Shown one piece after another: positions 55,833 through 64,000 of a DNA stretch of 64,000 bases. The stretch is taken from NCBI RefSeq assembly GCF_003443675.1, contig NZ_CP031963.1:3743501-3807500 (forward strand). The letters run 5' to 3'. Every line of letters begins with the position of its first letter. The first letter of the stretch is position 1. The notes beneath the pieces were generated by a model. That model had not been told where the DNA came from. It made no database searches and saw only the letters and a list, made by a program, of their open reading frames with translations. The DNA is from Aquimarina sp. BL5. GTDB lineage: Bacteria; Bacteroidota; Bacteroidia; Flavobacteriales; Flavobacteriaceae. Made by a program: the position numbers and the translations under genes.

Positions 55833-56645
55833 ATGCTTTTTAATAAGTCTTTTCCATATTCTACTTCTCTTACAAATCACGTGAAGATTGCGGCCATTTT
55901 GAGTTTCGCGGTAGTTTTTATACTTAATTTTTTGCAACCTTTTGGAGCAAATAACTTTAATCACCCTTATAAGGACCTTTATTTTATAGGTTATGGAATT
56001 ATTTCGTTTATAGTATATCTTTCTCTTTATTTTTTATCGAGATACTATTACTTGAATTTTAAAAGGTGGAGATGGAGTGAAGAATTTATATTTTGTTTTC
56101 TCTACATTTCGATTGCAATTACTATCTCGTTTTTTTATACTGAATTATCTATAAATAAAAGATCGAACTTTATCAATTTTGATTTTTTCATTAAGTGGTT
56201 TCGATTTATATTTCTCGGTTTTGGAATAATTTTATCCGTAGTCTCGTTCTTTTTGAGAAACTACTACGGAAAAACAATTGAGAGTATAGAAAAAGTTGAT
56301 TTAAGTTATAATAGAAAAGTGTTGCTAAAGAGTTCTTTGAAAAAAGAATCTTTTTTAGTGGTATTAGCAAAAGTTATTTATGTTAAGTCAGAAGATAATT
56401 ATGTAAACATTTATTACGAAGAAGGACAAGAGATAAAGAAGAAAGTAATGCGTAACACACTTTCGTCGGTACTTGATCAATTAGAAAATATGATTAGAGT
56501 GCATAGATCATATATTATTAATCCTCGCTATATTTCTTCGCTAGAAGGTAATGCACAAAATGGTAAAGTGCGTCTGGATAATATAGAAGAAGTCATTCCT
56601 GTGTCTAAAACTTATTTTGATGAGGTAAAATCTCATACGAATTGA
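55833..56645 (+). CDS. membrane-anchored LytTR-family regulator
   Basis: A 270-aa protein with four membrane segments (about 18-36, 48-70, 84-105, 120-143) and a C-terminal LytTR DNA-binding domain (about 170-268: VIYVKSEDNYVNIYYEEGQE, MIRVHRSYIINPRYISSLEG, EEVIPVSKTYFDEV). There is no receiver domain, so the membrane part probably senses a signal directly. The ATG sits immediately behind the atpC terminator, so this gene needs its own promoter inside atpC, or read-through. No other start codon lies before the first membrane segment. Confidence 0.88.
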   Translation: MLFNKSFPYSTSLTNHVKIAAILSFAVVFILNFLQPFGANNFNHPYKDLYFIGYGIISFIVYLSLYFLSRYYYLNFKRWRWSEEFIFCFLYISIAITISFFYTELSINKRSNFINFDFFIKWFRFIFLGFGIILSVVSFFLRNYYGKTIESIEKVDLSYNRKVLLKSSLKKESFLVVLAKVIYVKSEDNYVNIYYEEGQEIKKKVMRNTLSSVLDQLENMIRVHRSYIINPRYISSLEGNAQNGKVRLDNIEEVIPVSKTYFDEVKSHTN

Positions 56646-56775
56646 CCCCAGAAAAGTAAAATTTCACCACAAAAAATATTTCTCTACCACAGAAAGTATG
56701 TAATCATCACATTCTTTTTTTTGTGTATATCAAAGCCTGTTTATTTGAACCATTAAACAGTTAGAAATATTAGAA

Positions 56776-57633
56776 ATGAAGACATTTATTAAAGCAGGAA
56801 AGATAATTATCGCAGCAACAATTCTCTTAATAATTGGGAGTATACTATACATCAGATTTTCTAGATATACAGATGCAATGATTTATCATACCAACGGATT
56901 AGAATATGAAATTTTTGAAACCTCTATGAATCATTCAGAGTACTATTTTGAAATTGATCAGAATACTCAATTACATGGAGTTCTTTTTAAACCGAAGACT
57001 CAAGATCCAATAGCTACTATTATTCATTATTCTGGTAAGGGTATGCATTTAATGGCATCCCAAAAGTATTATGAGATTTTAACGAAAAAAGGATTTCAAG
57101 TATTTAGTTTCGAACGTAGAGATTTTGGAAGATCTACAGGAGTAGCTAGTAATTCATTAATGCTAAAAGAAGATGCTTTATATGTATTTGATAAAATAGT
57201 TGCCGATGAGAATATGACAGAAAAGCCAATAGTGATTTGGGGGCAATCATTGGGAGGATCATTTGCTATAATGAATGCGGCAGAGCGCAGTGATAAAATA
57301 GCTGGAGTGATTATAGAGGGCACATTTAATTCGTTTCCTGATATAGGAAAGGTGTATGCAAAAGCAATAAATTTAGAAAACTTTAAATGGATGATACCAT
57401 TATTAATGAATAATGATTTTCCTGCCGAAAAAGAAATAAAAAAGATAAGTAAGCCAATAGTTATTATCCATAGTGATGCAGATGAACAGGTTCCTTATGA
57501 ACTAGGGAAGAAACTTTATGAAGCTTCAGATAAAGCGAACACAGAGTTTTGGAAAATACAAGGAAAACATATTAGAGGAATATTCGATTATGAAGAAGAA
57601 TATGTTCAAAAGTTTATAGATATAATAGATTAA
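56776..57633 (+). CDS. membrane-anchored alpha/beta hydrolase
   Basis: A 285-aa serine hydrolase with an N-terminal membrane anchor (about 9-27). The fold is complete: oxyanion-hole region IIHYSGKG, nucleophile Ser158 in WGQSLGG, acid in IIHSDADEQVPYELG and a histidine in GKHIRGIFDYEEEY. Similar to the BAAT/YqiK-like hydrolase group (GFQVFSFERRDFGRSTGVAS). The N-in topology would put the enzyme in the periplasm. Substrate unknown. It stands alone, 130 nt after the LytTR gene. Confidence 0.88.
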   Translation: MKTFIKAGKIIIAATILLIIGSILYIRFSRYTDAMIYHTNGLEYEIFETSMNHSEYYFEIDQNTQLHGVLFKPKTQDPIATIIHYSGKGMHLMASQKYYEILTKKGFQVFSFERRDFGRSTGVASNSLMLKEDALYVFDKIVADENMTEKPIVIWGQSLGGSFAIMNAAERSDKIAGVIIEGTFNSFPDIGKVYAKAINLENFKWMIPLLMNNDFPAEKEIKKISKPIVIIHSDADEQVPYELGKKLYEASDKANTEFWKIQGKHIRGIFDYEEEYVQKFIDIID

Positions 57634-57785
57634 TTAATTTTTCATTGTTAAGTAATTTTTAAAGAATGATAACATTCATAACTTTTGATCAATGTTAGTT
57701 TCATAAAGTCTTAAAGTTGAGCTAAACCAAGCTAAGAAAAGCAATATTAATTTTAGTGTTTAACTAACTTAAAAATTACCAAAAC

Positions 57786-58787
57786 ATGAAAAAAATTCTT
57801 GTATTTTTAGTTCTAACTACAATTTTTTGTGGATGTGAATCAAATGAGGATGTTTACCTTTTTGATGAGAAATTAACAGAAAGTAAAAGTTCTAGTTTCT
57901 ATTTGGATTTAGCTTATCAGCATGCTCCGGTGCATTATCAAGATGTAGATCGCACAGGTTCTCATGGTTTAAGTGGAAAAGCAGATTATATAACTCGTTA
58001 TGATTTCGATGGTGACCTTAATGCTAAAAATAATTGGGATAATATAGCTAATTCTTCCAGAAAAGGAAACGCTGTGGGATATTATTCTGTGGTAGAAACA
58101 AGTACACATTACTTTATTACATATGCTTTTTTTCATCCAAGAGATTGGACGGATATATGGTTTTTATACAGGCTTGATGAGCATGAAAATGATCTTGAAG
58201 GTGTATTAACCATAGTTAAAAAAGATAATTCTACTTATGGTAAGGCAATAGGAATAGTAACTGTATTTCATTCTGACTTTTATTCTTATAAAGCATCCAA
58301 TTCTGGTTTGACTAATGGAAATGAAGATATAGACGGTACTTTAACTACACAAAATCATAACGGAGTTAATCGATTTAAAACATCCGCCGAGGCAAAAGGA
58401 CATGGTATCAAAGCACACGCAAAACAACAACCAGGAGGAAGTGATTATGTAGTATATTTTCCAAGTAAAACTACTAGCGAATACCCATCCGATATTTATG
58501 ATAGAAACGTAAAATATAAATTAGTAAATATATTCGAAAATGGAGGTATGTGGGATCAACGTTTTAATACTGATCTTTTTAGTAATGCTAAATCATTTCA
58601 GAAATCCTATGGTAATGGAAGTGCCAATGCTCCTTGGAATTGGGATGATAAAAATGATGGAGGCAACCAAGGTTTATTGGCAGGAGGTATTGCATATTAT
58701 CCGGCACATCTAGTAGATGAATATTTTGATGGATTAGGAGGTTTTAGTAAAACTTATATCTACAATCCATACCTAGGCATAGAATAA
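57786..58787 (+). CDS. Vps62-like lipoprotein
   Basis: A 333-aa lipoprotein (MKKILVFLVLTTIFCGC, lipidated Cys17). The mature part resembles the Vps62 domain known from fungi and some bacteria: LAYQHAPVHYQDVD, HYFITYAFFHPRDWTD, DEHENDLEGVLTIVKKD, and GSDYVVYFPSK. The His and acidic residues in HPRDW and HENDLEG recur in the family, but no activity is established. It is isolated, with an upstream gap of 150 nt and a terminator after it. Probably exposed at the envelope. Confidence 0.75.
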   Translation: MKKILVFLVLTTIFCGCESNEDVYLFDEKLTESKSSSFYLDLAYQHAPVHYQDVDRTGSHGLSGKADYITRYDFDGDLNAKNNWDNIANSSRKGNAVGYYSVVETSTHYFITYAFFHPRDWTDIWFLYRLDEHENDLEGVLTIVKKDNSTYGKAIGIVTVFHSDFYSYKASNSGLTNGNEDIDGTLTTQNHNGVNRFKTSAEAKGHGIKAHAKQQPGGSDYVVYFPSKTTSEYPSDIYDRNVKYKLVNIFENGGMWDQRFNTDLFSNAKSFQKSYGNGSANAPWNWDDKNDGGNQGLLAGGIAYYPAHLVDEYFDGLGGFSKTYIYNPYLGIE

Positions 58788-58811
58788 TCAAGAATAGTGT
58801 TGAATGTATGT

Positions 58812-58847
58812 AAAGGAGCTAAAGCATAGATGTTTTTAGCTCCTTTT
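58812..58847 (+). terminator. terminator of the Vps62-like gene
   Basis: AAAGGAGCTAAA / TTTAGCTCCTTT, 12 bp, 11-nt loop, T run. Confidence 0.9.
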
Positions 58848-58966
58848 TCATATGGCAAATTGATATCAAACTAGATAATAATAAGGATTTTATATAAAAT
58901 TATGTTAAACGATTATTTATAGGTAAAACGTTTTATACATTTCGAGGATAGACATAGCTCAACGTA

Positions 58967-61817
58967 ATGATTAAGAATATAGTTACTCTAATTTTTTTCA
59001 GTTTTACAACATTAGTTTTTGCTCAGAAACGATCTTTAAGTCATGAAGATTATGATCTCTGGAAAAGTATTACGGATACTAAAATATCCAATAAAGGAAA
59101 ATTGATCGTTTCTGTGATTACAACTTCTACAAAAAGAGGAGATGTATACATAGAAATTTACAATACAGAAAATAACAAAAAATTCACTTTTTTTAACGGG
59201 TATAATTCTTCAATCACACAAGACGAAAATTTTGTGATTTTCCAACGGAAACCAAAATATGAGGTCATTCGAAAAGAGAAAAAGAAAAAGGTAAAAAAAG
59301 AAAAACAGTCAAAAGATGATTTGTTTATCTATGATGTAAATAATAATAAAATATATGATTCTATTGTAAGAGCAAGTTTTTACAAGATTCCAGAAGAGTC
59401 TAATGATTGGTTAGTTATAGAAAAATTTAAGAATAAGAAACCGGAAAAAAAGAAAGAAGATTCTCTGAAAACTAATGAAAAAGATACTGTCAAATCTAAG
59501 TTAGGAAAGGCGTTTAAGCAGAATTATGCATTAGTATATAACCTAAAGACTAAAGAAAAAGATACTATTTTTCAAATCAAGGATTTTGTTCTTTCAAAGG
59601 AAGGCAGGAAATTCTATTATACAAAGAAAAACCAAAAGAAGAAAGAAAAAGATCTAGGAGTCTTCGAATATGATATCGTTTCTAGATCTAAGATAGTAAT
59701 AGATACTACTAATTATATTTATGATAAATTATCAGTTGATAGAACGGGGAAGCAATTTTCCTATATCGCCGCAAAGGACTCTACTCACATAGATTCATTA
59801 AGGTATCAGTTATTTTATTATAAAGATAAAAAGCTACTAAATTTAGTAGATACTATAGGAAAAAATCTTAGAAAAAATTGGGAGTTAGGTGCTGGTCAGA
59901 CCGCATTTTTTTCGGAAAGCGGTAATAGACTTTATTTTTATTCAAAGCCAAAAGTTGAGTATCAAAAAGACACTACACTTTTAGAAGACGAAGTTCCACA
60001 AGTAGATGTTTGGAATTGGAAAGACAAAATGATACAGCCTGAGCAAAATGCAAGGTTCGAAGAATTAAAAAATAGCGCATTTATTTCTTATTATAATACC
60101 GAAAAAAAAATCCATAGTTCATATACAGGATGAAACATTTGAAGATATTATTTTAGATAAGAACAGAGAACAAAGATTTATATTAGGAGCTACAGGCGCT
60201 CCTTATGATGTCAAACGTTCCTGGGCTATGCCTTGGACCAAAGATTTCTACGTAATAGATACATATACTGGTCAAAAACGTTTGGCACTCAGGGAAACAG
60301 CTTTACAACCCTATTTGTCGCCTGATGGGAAGTATGCTTTGTATTATAATATATTTAAAAAATATTGGTTTTCATTAGAATTGTCGACGTTGAGAAAAAC
60401 TAATCTTACGAAGAAAGTTGAGGTAGCTTTTTATGACGAAGATGATGATCATCCTATGTTACCATATCCACATGGTTTTGGAGGATTTGATAAAGATGGT
60501 AATGGGTTGATTTATAATAAGTTTGATGTTTGGAAAGTTTCAATGTCTGGAGAAACAATACCTATTAATATTACAGCTAATGGAAGAAAAAATAAAATAG
60601 AATATAGAACTCAAAGATTAGATGCAGAAAACCCCAATAATGCGTCTTATAGTGCTAATGAGCTATTGATTACAAGCTTTGATATGACGACTAAAGCTTC
60701 AGGTTTATATGTGTTAACAGATGATAAGTTAGTAGAAAAAATAAAACCGACAGAATTCTTTTTAAACAAATATAAGAAGGCTCAAAAAGGAGAAGTATTC
60801 ACGTTTAGGAGACAAAACTTTAATACATTTCAGGATTTATATTATACAAATACTAATTTTCAAAACACTACGCGAATTACAGATGCAAACCCTCAGAAAA
60901 AAGATTTTAAATGGGGAACAGCAGAGCTTTTTAGCTGGAAGGCTTATGATGGTAAAGAGTTAGAAGGGATTATCTATAAACCGGAAAACTTCGATCCATC
61001 AAAAAAATATCCTTTGATTACGTACTTTTATGAAAAACGATCGGATAGTTATAGAAATTATTATACTCCGAGGCCGAGCGCTTCTATTGTAAACCCTTCT
61101 TATTTGGTAAGTAATGGTTATATCATGTTTGTGCCTGATATTGTTTATGAAGATGGTAAACCAGGTCCTAGCTCATATAACTGTGTCGTTTCTGGAGTAG
61201 AGGCTTTAGAAAAATTAGGTTATGTAGATAGTGAAAATATAGGAATTCAAGGTCAGAGTTGGGGAGGATATCAGGTAGCCTATTTAGTAACGGTAACCAA
61301 TAAGTTTAAAGCTGCTATGGCTGGAGCTCCAGTAAGTAACATGACCTCTGCATACGGTGGAATCCGTTGGCAATCCGGATTAAGTAGAGCGTTTCAGTAT
61401 GAGAGAACTCAAAGTAGAATTGGAAAAAACTTGTGGGAAGGTTTTGATCTATATATAGAAAACTCCCCATTATTTGGAATTCCTAAAATAGAAACACCGC
61501 TCTTAATGATGCATAATGATAAAGATGGAGCAGTTCCTTACTATCAAGGTATAGAAATGTTTATGGGGATGCGTAGACTGCAGAAACCAGTTTGGCTTTT
61601 AGTATATAATGATGAAGCGCATAACTTAAGAAAAGAAAAAAACCGACAAGACCTTTCAATTAGAATGATGCAATTTTTTGATCATTATTTACAGGGAAAA
61701 CCAGTCCCAAAATGGATGACAAATGGTGTTTCCAGAGTAGAAAAAGGGAAAAATCTTGGATATGATTTGGAAGAAAAGTCTTCGGAAACAGAAAAAACTA
61801 TTCCCAGTTCCAACTGA
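58967..61817 (+). pseudogene. S9 family (prolyl oligopeptidase-type) peptidase, split by frameshift in an A9 run
   Basis: A secreted serine peptidase read in two frames. Part one (58967-60133) has a signal peptide (MIKNIVTLIFFSFTTLVFAQ) and the beta-propeller start; its frame runs off after GAA AAA AAA at 60101-60109 and stops at 60131-60133. The second frame continues without a stop from 60111 (SIVHIQDETFEDII) to 61815. Removing one A from the A9 run (60102-60110) gives one 949-aa protein with an intact triad: Ser764 in GQSWGG, Asp853 in DGAVPY and His885 in DEAHN. Both halves keep coding character. A sequencing error, transcript slippage or a fresh mutation fit equally. The second frame's ATG at 60228 would lack signal and N terminus. 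Confidence 0.88.
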
Positions 61818-62346
61818 TAAGATGCCAATCAATTTCATCACTTTTGTACACAAGCAGATTTTTAAAACCGATGGCTTTATGAGCTTGTAGTGATCGTAAA
61901 TTATTAGCTGCGACTTCTGTGATTAGAAGATCATATTTTTCTTGTAATTCGAGTTTCATTTTTTGGTATAAACTTCTAAATATTCCTTGACCGCGGTATT
62001 CCTTGTCAATACAAACTTGCCCCATAACAATATATGTCTCATTTTGATCAAATGAACGTTCTATTTTTCTAAACATAGGCCTAAGCACAGGAATATCATT
62101 TCCAAAATCTGCTGTCATACAAAGCGTGTAACCAACCACAAGATCTCCATCCTTTGCAATTACATGTGGCTGTTGGTCATTCATCTTTTTTAGGATATTC
62201 AAATCATGTTCTACAGTAACAAAACCTTCTTTTTCTTTTTCACTTTGAGAAATTGAGGCCGTTAGGTTTTTCTGTTGAAGTTTAATGATTTGTTCCAACT
62301 CCTTATCTGATGTAGCAATTGTATATTTTAGATGCTTAAGATTCAT
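61798..62346 (-). CDS. GNAT-family N-acetyltransferase
   Basis: A 182-aa acetyl-CoA-dependent transferase. The GNAT core shows VIAKDGDLVVGYTLCM (strand 4), YIVMGQVCIDKEYRGQGIFRSLYQKM (motif A, R/QxxGxG/A as YRGQGIF) and LLITEVAANNLRSLQAHKAIGFKNL (motif B). The acceptor is unknown. It converges on the S9 peptidase gene with a 20-bp overlap of 3' ends and is divergent from the DEAD-box helicase gene, sharing an unusual repeat-bearing regulatory region. Confidence 0.9.
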   Translation of the reverse strand: MNLKHLKYTIATSDKELEQIIKLQQKNLTASISQSEKEKEGFVTVEHDLNILKKMNDQQPHVIAKDGDLVVGYTLCMTADFGNDIPVLRPMFRKIERSFDQNETYIVMGQVCIDKEYRGQGIFRSLYQKMKLELQEKYDLLITEVAANNLRSLQAHKAIGFKNLLVYKSDEIDWHLISWNWE

Positions 62347-62355
62347 TTTTTTATT

Positions 62356-62423
62356 GATAGGATTCTAAATATAAAGATAAGATTCTAATCATTGTTTAAG
62401 AAGACATAAAGATAGGATTATAG
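62356..62423. repeat. three direct repeats GATARGATTMTA between GNAT and helicase genes
   Basis: GATAGGATTCTAA (62356-62368), GATAAGATTCTAA (62376-62388) and GATAGGATTATAG (62411-62423). Copies one and two start 20 bp apart (about two helical turns), copies two and three 35 bp apart. Copy three overlaps the palindrome at the helicase promoter. Confidence 0.6.
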
Positions 62424-62434
62424 ACCTATCTTTG
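62408..62434 (+). promoter_or_regulatory. helicase promoter box within a palindrome
   Basis: TATCTTTG (62427-62434) is an exact -7 box. It overlaps a perfect 9-bp inverted repeat AAAGATAGG (62408-62416) / CCTATCTTT (62425-62433), a likely operator or a signal for DNA-bound control. Confidence 0.55.
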
Positions 62435-62448
62435 CCGAAAATATTTTT

Positions 62449-63789
62449 ATGTCAAATCAGTTTCTTAATCTAGGAGTTGCTGCTCCTTTACAAAAGAGTT
62501 TAGCAGACTTGAACTTTTCTGTACCTACAGATATTCAGGAAAAATCAATTCCTACCTTATTACAAAAGAAAGATGATTTTGTTGGTTTAGCGAAGACTGG
62601 AACAGGAAAAACAGCAGCTTTTGGTTTACCGATACTGCAATTGGTTGATTTGGATTCCCCAAAAATTCAAGCGGTGATACTGGCTCCTACTAGAGAACTT
62701 GGACAACAGATTTATAACAATTTAGTTTCCTTTTCCCAGTATTTGCCCACTATATCTATAGCTTCGATATGTGGAGGAATCCCTATTAAACCACAAATAG
62801 AGCGTCTAAAGGAAACTACCCATATTGTGGTTGCAACTCCAGGACGATTAATTGATTTAATAAAACGAGATAAGATTGATATAACAAGTGCAGATTATCT
62901 GGTTCTAGATGAGGCAGATGAAATGATTAGTTCTTTAAAAGAAGGATTGGATGAAATCGTTGCTGTTTTGCCAAAAAAAAGAAGAACGATTTTGTTTACA
63001 GCAACAATGCCAGGAACTATAAAACAGCTGATCCAGAATTATATGTCCAAGCACGTGATTCAGGTAAGTGCAGACATGGAAACCATAGGGCATCAGGGGA
63101 TTGATCACCGATTTGTAGTTGTAGAACCTATAGAAAAGTTAGAAGTTCTAATGCATTTTCTTAGTGCTAAAGAGGGCGAACGAGGTATTATTTTTTGTAA
63201 AACAAAAGCAGCGGTTAATAAACTAGCCAAAAACTTGGCAATCAATAAGTTTTCTTCTGGTGCACTTCATGGAAGTTTGTCACAACCCATAAGAGATAGA
63301 ATAATGGAGCAATTTAGAGAGGGACATATAAACATTCTTGTTGCTACAGATTTAGCTGCCAGAGGAATTGATGTAAAAGAGATATCCTATGTAGTGAATT
63401 ATCATTTGCCAGATGTGTATGAGACTTATGTACATCGTAGTGGGAGAACTGCAAGAACGGGAGCCAAAGGATTATCCTTAACTGTATTACAAAAAGAAGA
63501 AATTGAAGATTTACAAGAGTTTACAGAAGAATTAGGAATTACTTTTAAGGAGTTTAAGAAAGCAGATGCTCAAAGCATAGAAGAGAATAATACACTTTTA
63601 TGGGCTAAAAAAATATTTAAAACCAAACCGAATCACGAAGTATCGACAGAGTTTAAAGAAAAAATTAAAACTGTTTTTCATCACCTAACAAAAGAGGAAT
63701 TGATTGAGAAAATACTAGCGAATCATCTGGCAGAAAAAAAGAATATTAGCGCTCTCAAGATAGAAACCCCTAAAAAGAAAAAGAGGTAA
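62449..63789 (+). CDS. DEAD-box ATP-dependent RNA helicase
   Basis: A 446-aa RNA helicase: Q motif (PTDIQEKSIP, 26-35), motif I AKTGTGKT (48-55), PTRELGQQ, DEAD (154-157), motif III TAT, ARGIDVKEI and motif VI HRSGRTART. After the two RecA-like domains (to about 365) comes a short C-terminal tail with a basic end (PKKKKR) likely to bind RNA. It fits the ribosome-assembly or cold-shock helicase group. The promoter overlaps a palindrome and three direct repeats. A J-domain frame begins close to its stop codon. Confidence 0.96.
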   Translation: MSNQFLNLGVAAPLQKSLADLNFSVPTDIQEKSIPTLLQKKDDFVGLAKTGTGKTAAFGLPILQLVDLDSPKIQAVILAPTRELGQQIYNNLVSFSQYLPTISIASICGGIPIKPQIERLKETTHIVVATPGRLIDLIKRDKIDITSADYLVLDEADEMISSLKEGLDEIVAVLPKKRRTILFTATMPGTIKQLIQNYMSKHVIQVSADMETIGHQGIDHRFVVVEPIEKLEVLMHFLSAKEGERGIIFCKTKAAVNKLAKNLAINKFSSGALHGSLSQPIRDRIMEQFREGHINILVATDLAARGIDVKEISYVVNYHLPDVYETYVHRSGRTARTGAKGLSLTVLQKEEIEDLQEFTEELGITFKEFKKADAQSIEENNTLLWAKKIFKTKPNHEVSTEFKEKIKTVFHHLTKEELIEKILANHLAEKKNISALKIETPKKKKR

Positions 63790-63808
63790 CTTTTTTTTTA
63801 GATATCTC

Positions 63809-64000
63809 ATTGAGACATATAAGAATACAAAGGTCTTTATAAGTAAAAGCGGCTATTTTAAAATTAAAACACTAAAAACTACCTATAGAAATTTAGTAAA
63901 AGAGTGGCATCCAGATAAATTTCTTGAAGGAAATCCAATGCGTGAAGAGGCAGAAGAAAAAAGTCGAAAAATCATAGATGGATATCATTTTTTGGTAAGC
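63809..64000 (+). CDS. J-domain protein, partial, apparent ATT start
   Basis: The window ends inside this gene. In the frame from 63809 the translation runs IETYKNTKVFISKSGYFKIK, TLKTTYRNLVKEWHPDKFLE, then GNPMREEAEEKSRKIIDGYH, FLVS. It contains the J-domain HPD motif (63916-63924), so it should stimulate an Hsp70. The open frame extends back to a stop at 63761, but has no ATG, GTG or TTG before the HPD region; ATT at 63809 is where family members begin. From memory, Flavobacteriaceae have such J domains fused to a C-terminal KTSC domain; that end is outside the window. The gene follows the helicase stop by about 20 nt. Confidence 0.65.
   Translation, partial: METYKNTKVFISKSGYFKIKTLKTTYRNLVKEWHPDKFLEGNPMREEAEEKSRKIIDGYHFLVS

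Overview
The window looks like chromosomal DNA of a marine Flavobacteriaceae member (Bacteroidota), possibly Aquimarina or a close relative; the genus is an inference. The signs are very AT-rich DNA, Bacteroidota-type -7 promoter boxes (TAnnTTTG), SusC-like TonB-dependent receptors with an N-terminal CarboxypepD-like domain, type IX secretion (T9SS) C-terminal sorting domains, a DUF4270 lipoprotein, atpD-atpC standing apart from other ATP synthase genes, a DksA-like protein whose zinc finger has lost three cysteines, and a one-domain glycogen synthase next to panC-panD. No rRNA, tRNA, CRISPR array, prophage or intact insertion sequence was seen.

Layout. 1-2 kb: alpha-carbonic anhydrase lipoprotein and a Crp/Fnr regulator. 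2-8.4 kb (minus): dksA-like gene, ileS, and a TonB receptor divergent from a MarR regulator. 9-15.5 kb: small conserved protein, omega-amidase-type nitrilase, Ig-like lipoprotein, comF, coiled-coil membrane protein, glyS. 15.8-22.6 kb: a T9SS-exported CARDB/GEVED protein, a small lipoprotein and a very large outer-membrane protein. 22.8-27.6 kb (plus): tiny membrane protein + ABC ATPase, Coa1-like protein, secreted TPR-CHAT protein. 27.7-32.2 kb: xth, OmpA-like lipoprotein, small secreted proteins, DUF434 protein, a mini S24/S26-like protein. 32.2-33.5 kb is almost gene-free and carries orphan hairpins. 33.5-39.5 kb: aldo/keto reductase, radA, a pseudo-esterase, a UPF0104 flippase-like protein, panD, panC. 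39.5-44 kb (plus): glgA-like, DUF4270, glmS. 44-51.7 kb: two tandem paralogous TonB receptors and an SGNH hydrolase. 51.7-53.4 kb: thrombospondin-3-repeat T9SS cargo. 53.9-58.8 kb: atpD, atpC, a membrane LytTR regulator, an alpha/beta hydrolase, a Vps62-like lipoprotein. 59-62.3 kb: an S9 peptidase split by a frameshift in an A9 run, and a GNAT acetyltransferase. 62.4-64 kb: DEAD-box helicase and the beginning of a J-domain gene with no normal start codon.

Most of the window is housekeeping (two tRNA synthetases, pantothenate, ATP synthase, DNA repair, amino-sugar synthesis) mixed with envelope functions (TonB uptake, T9SS cargo, lipoproteins). The most unusual items are the A9-interrupted S9 peptidase, the J-domain gene with a candidate ATT start, the esterase-fold protein lacking its serine, the tandem receptor-lipase locus, the anchored CHAT protein, the orphan hairpin region at 32.2-33.2 kb, and three direct repeats plus a palindrome in front of the helicase. 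No clearly new multi-gene system could be demonstrated.
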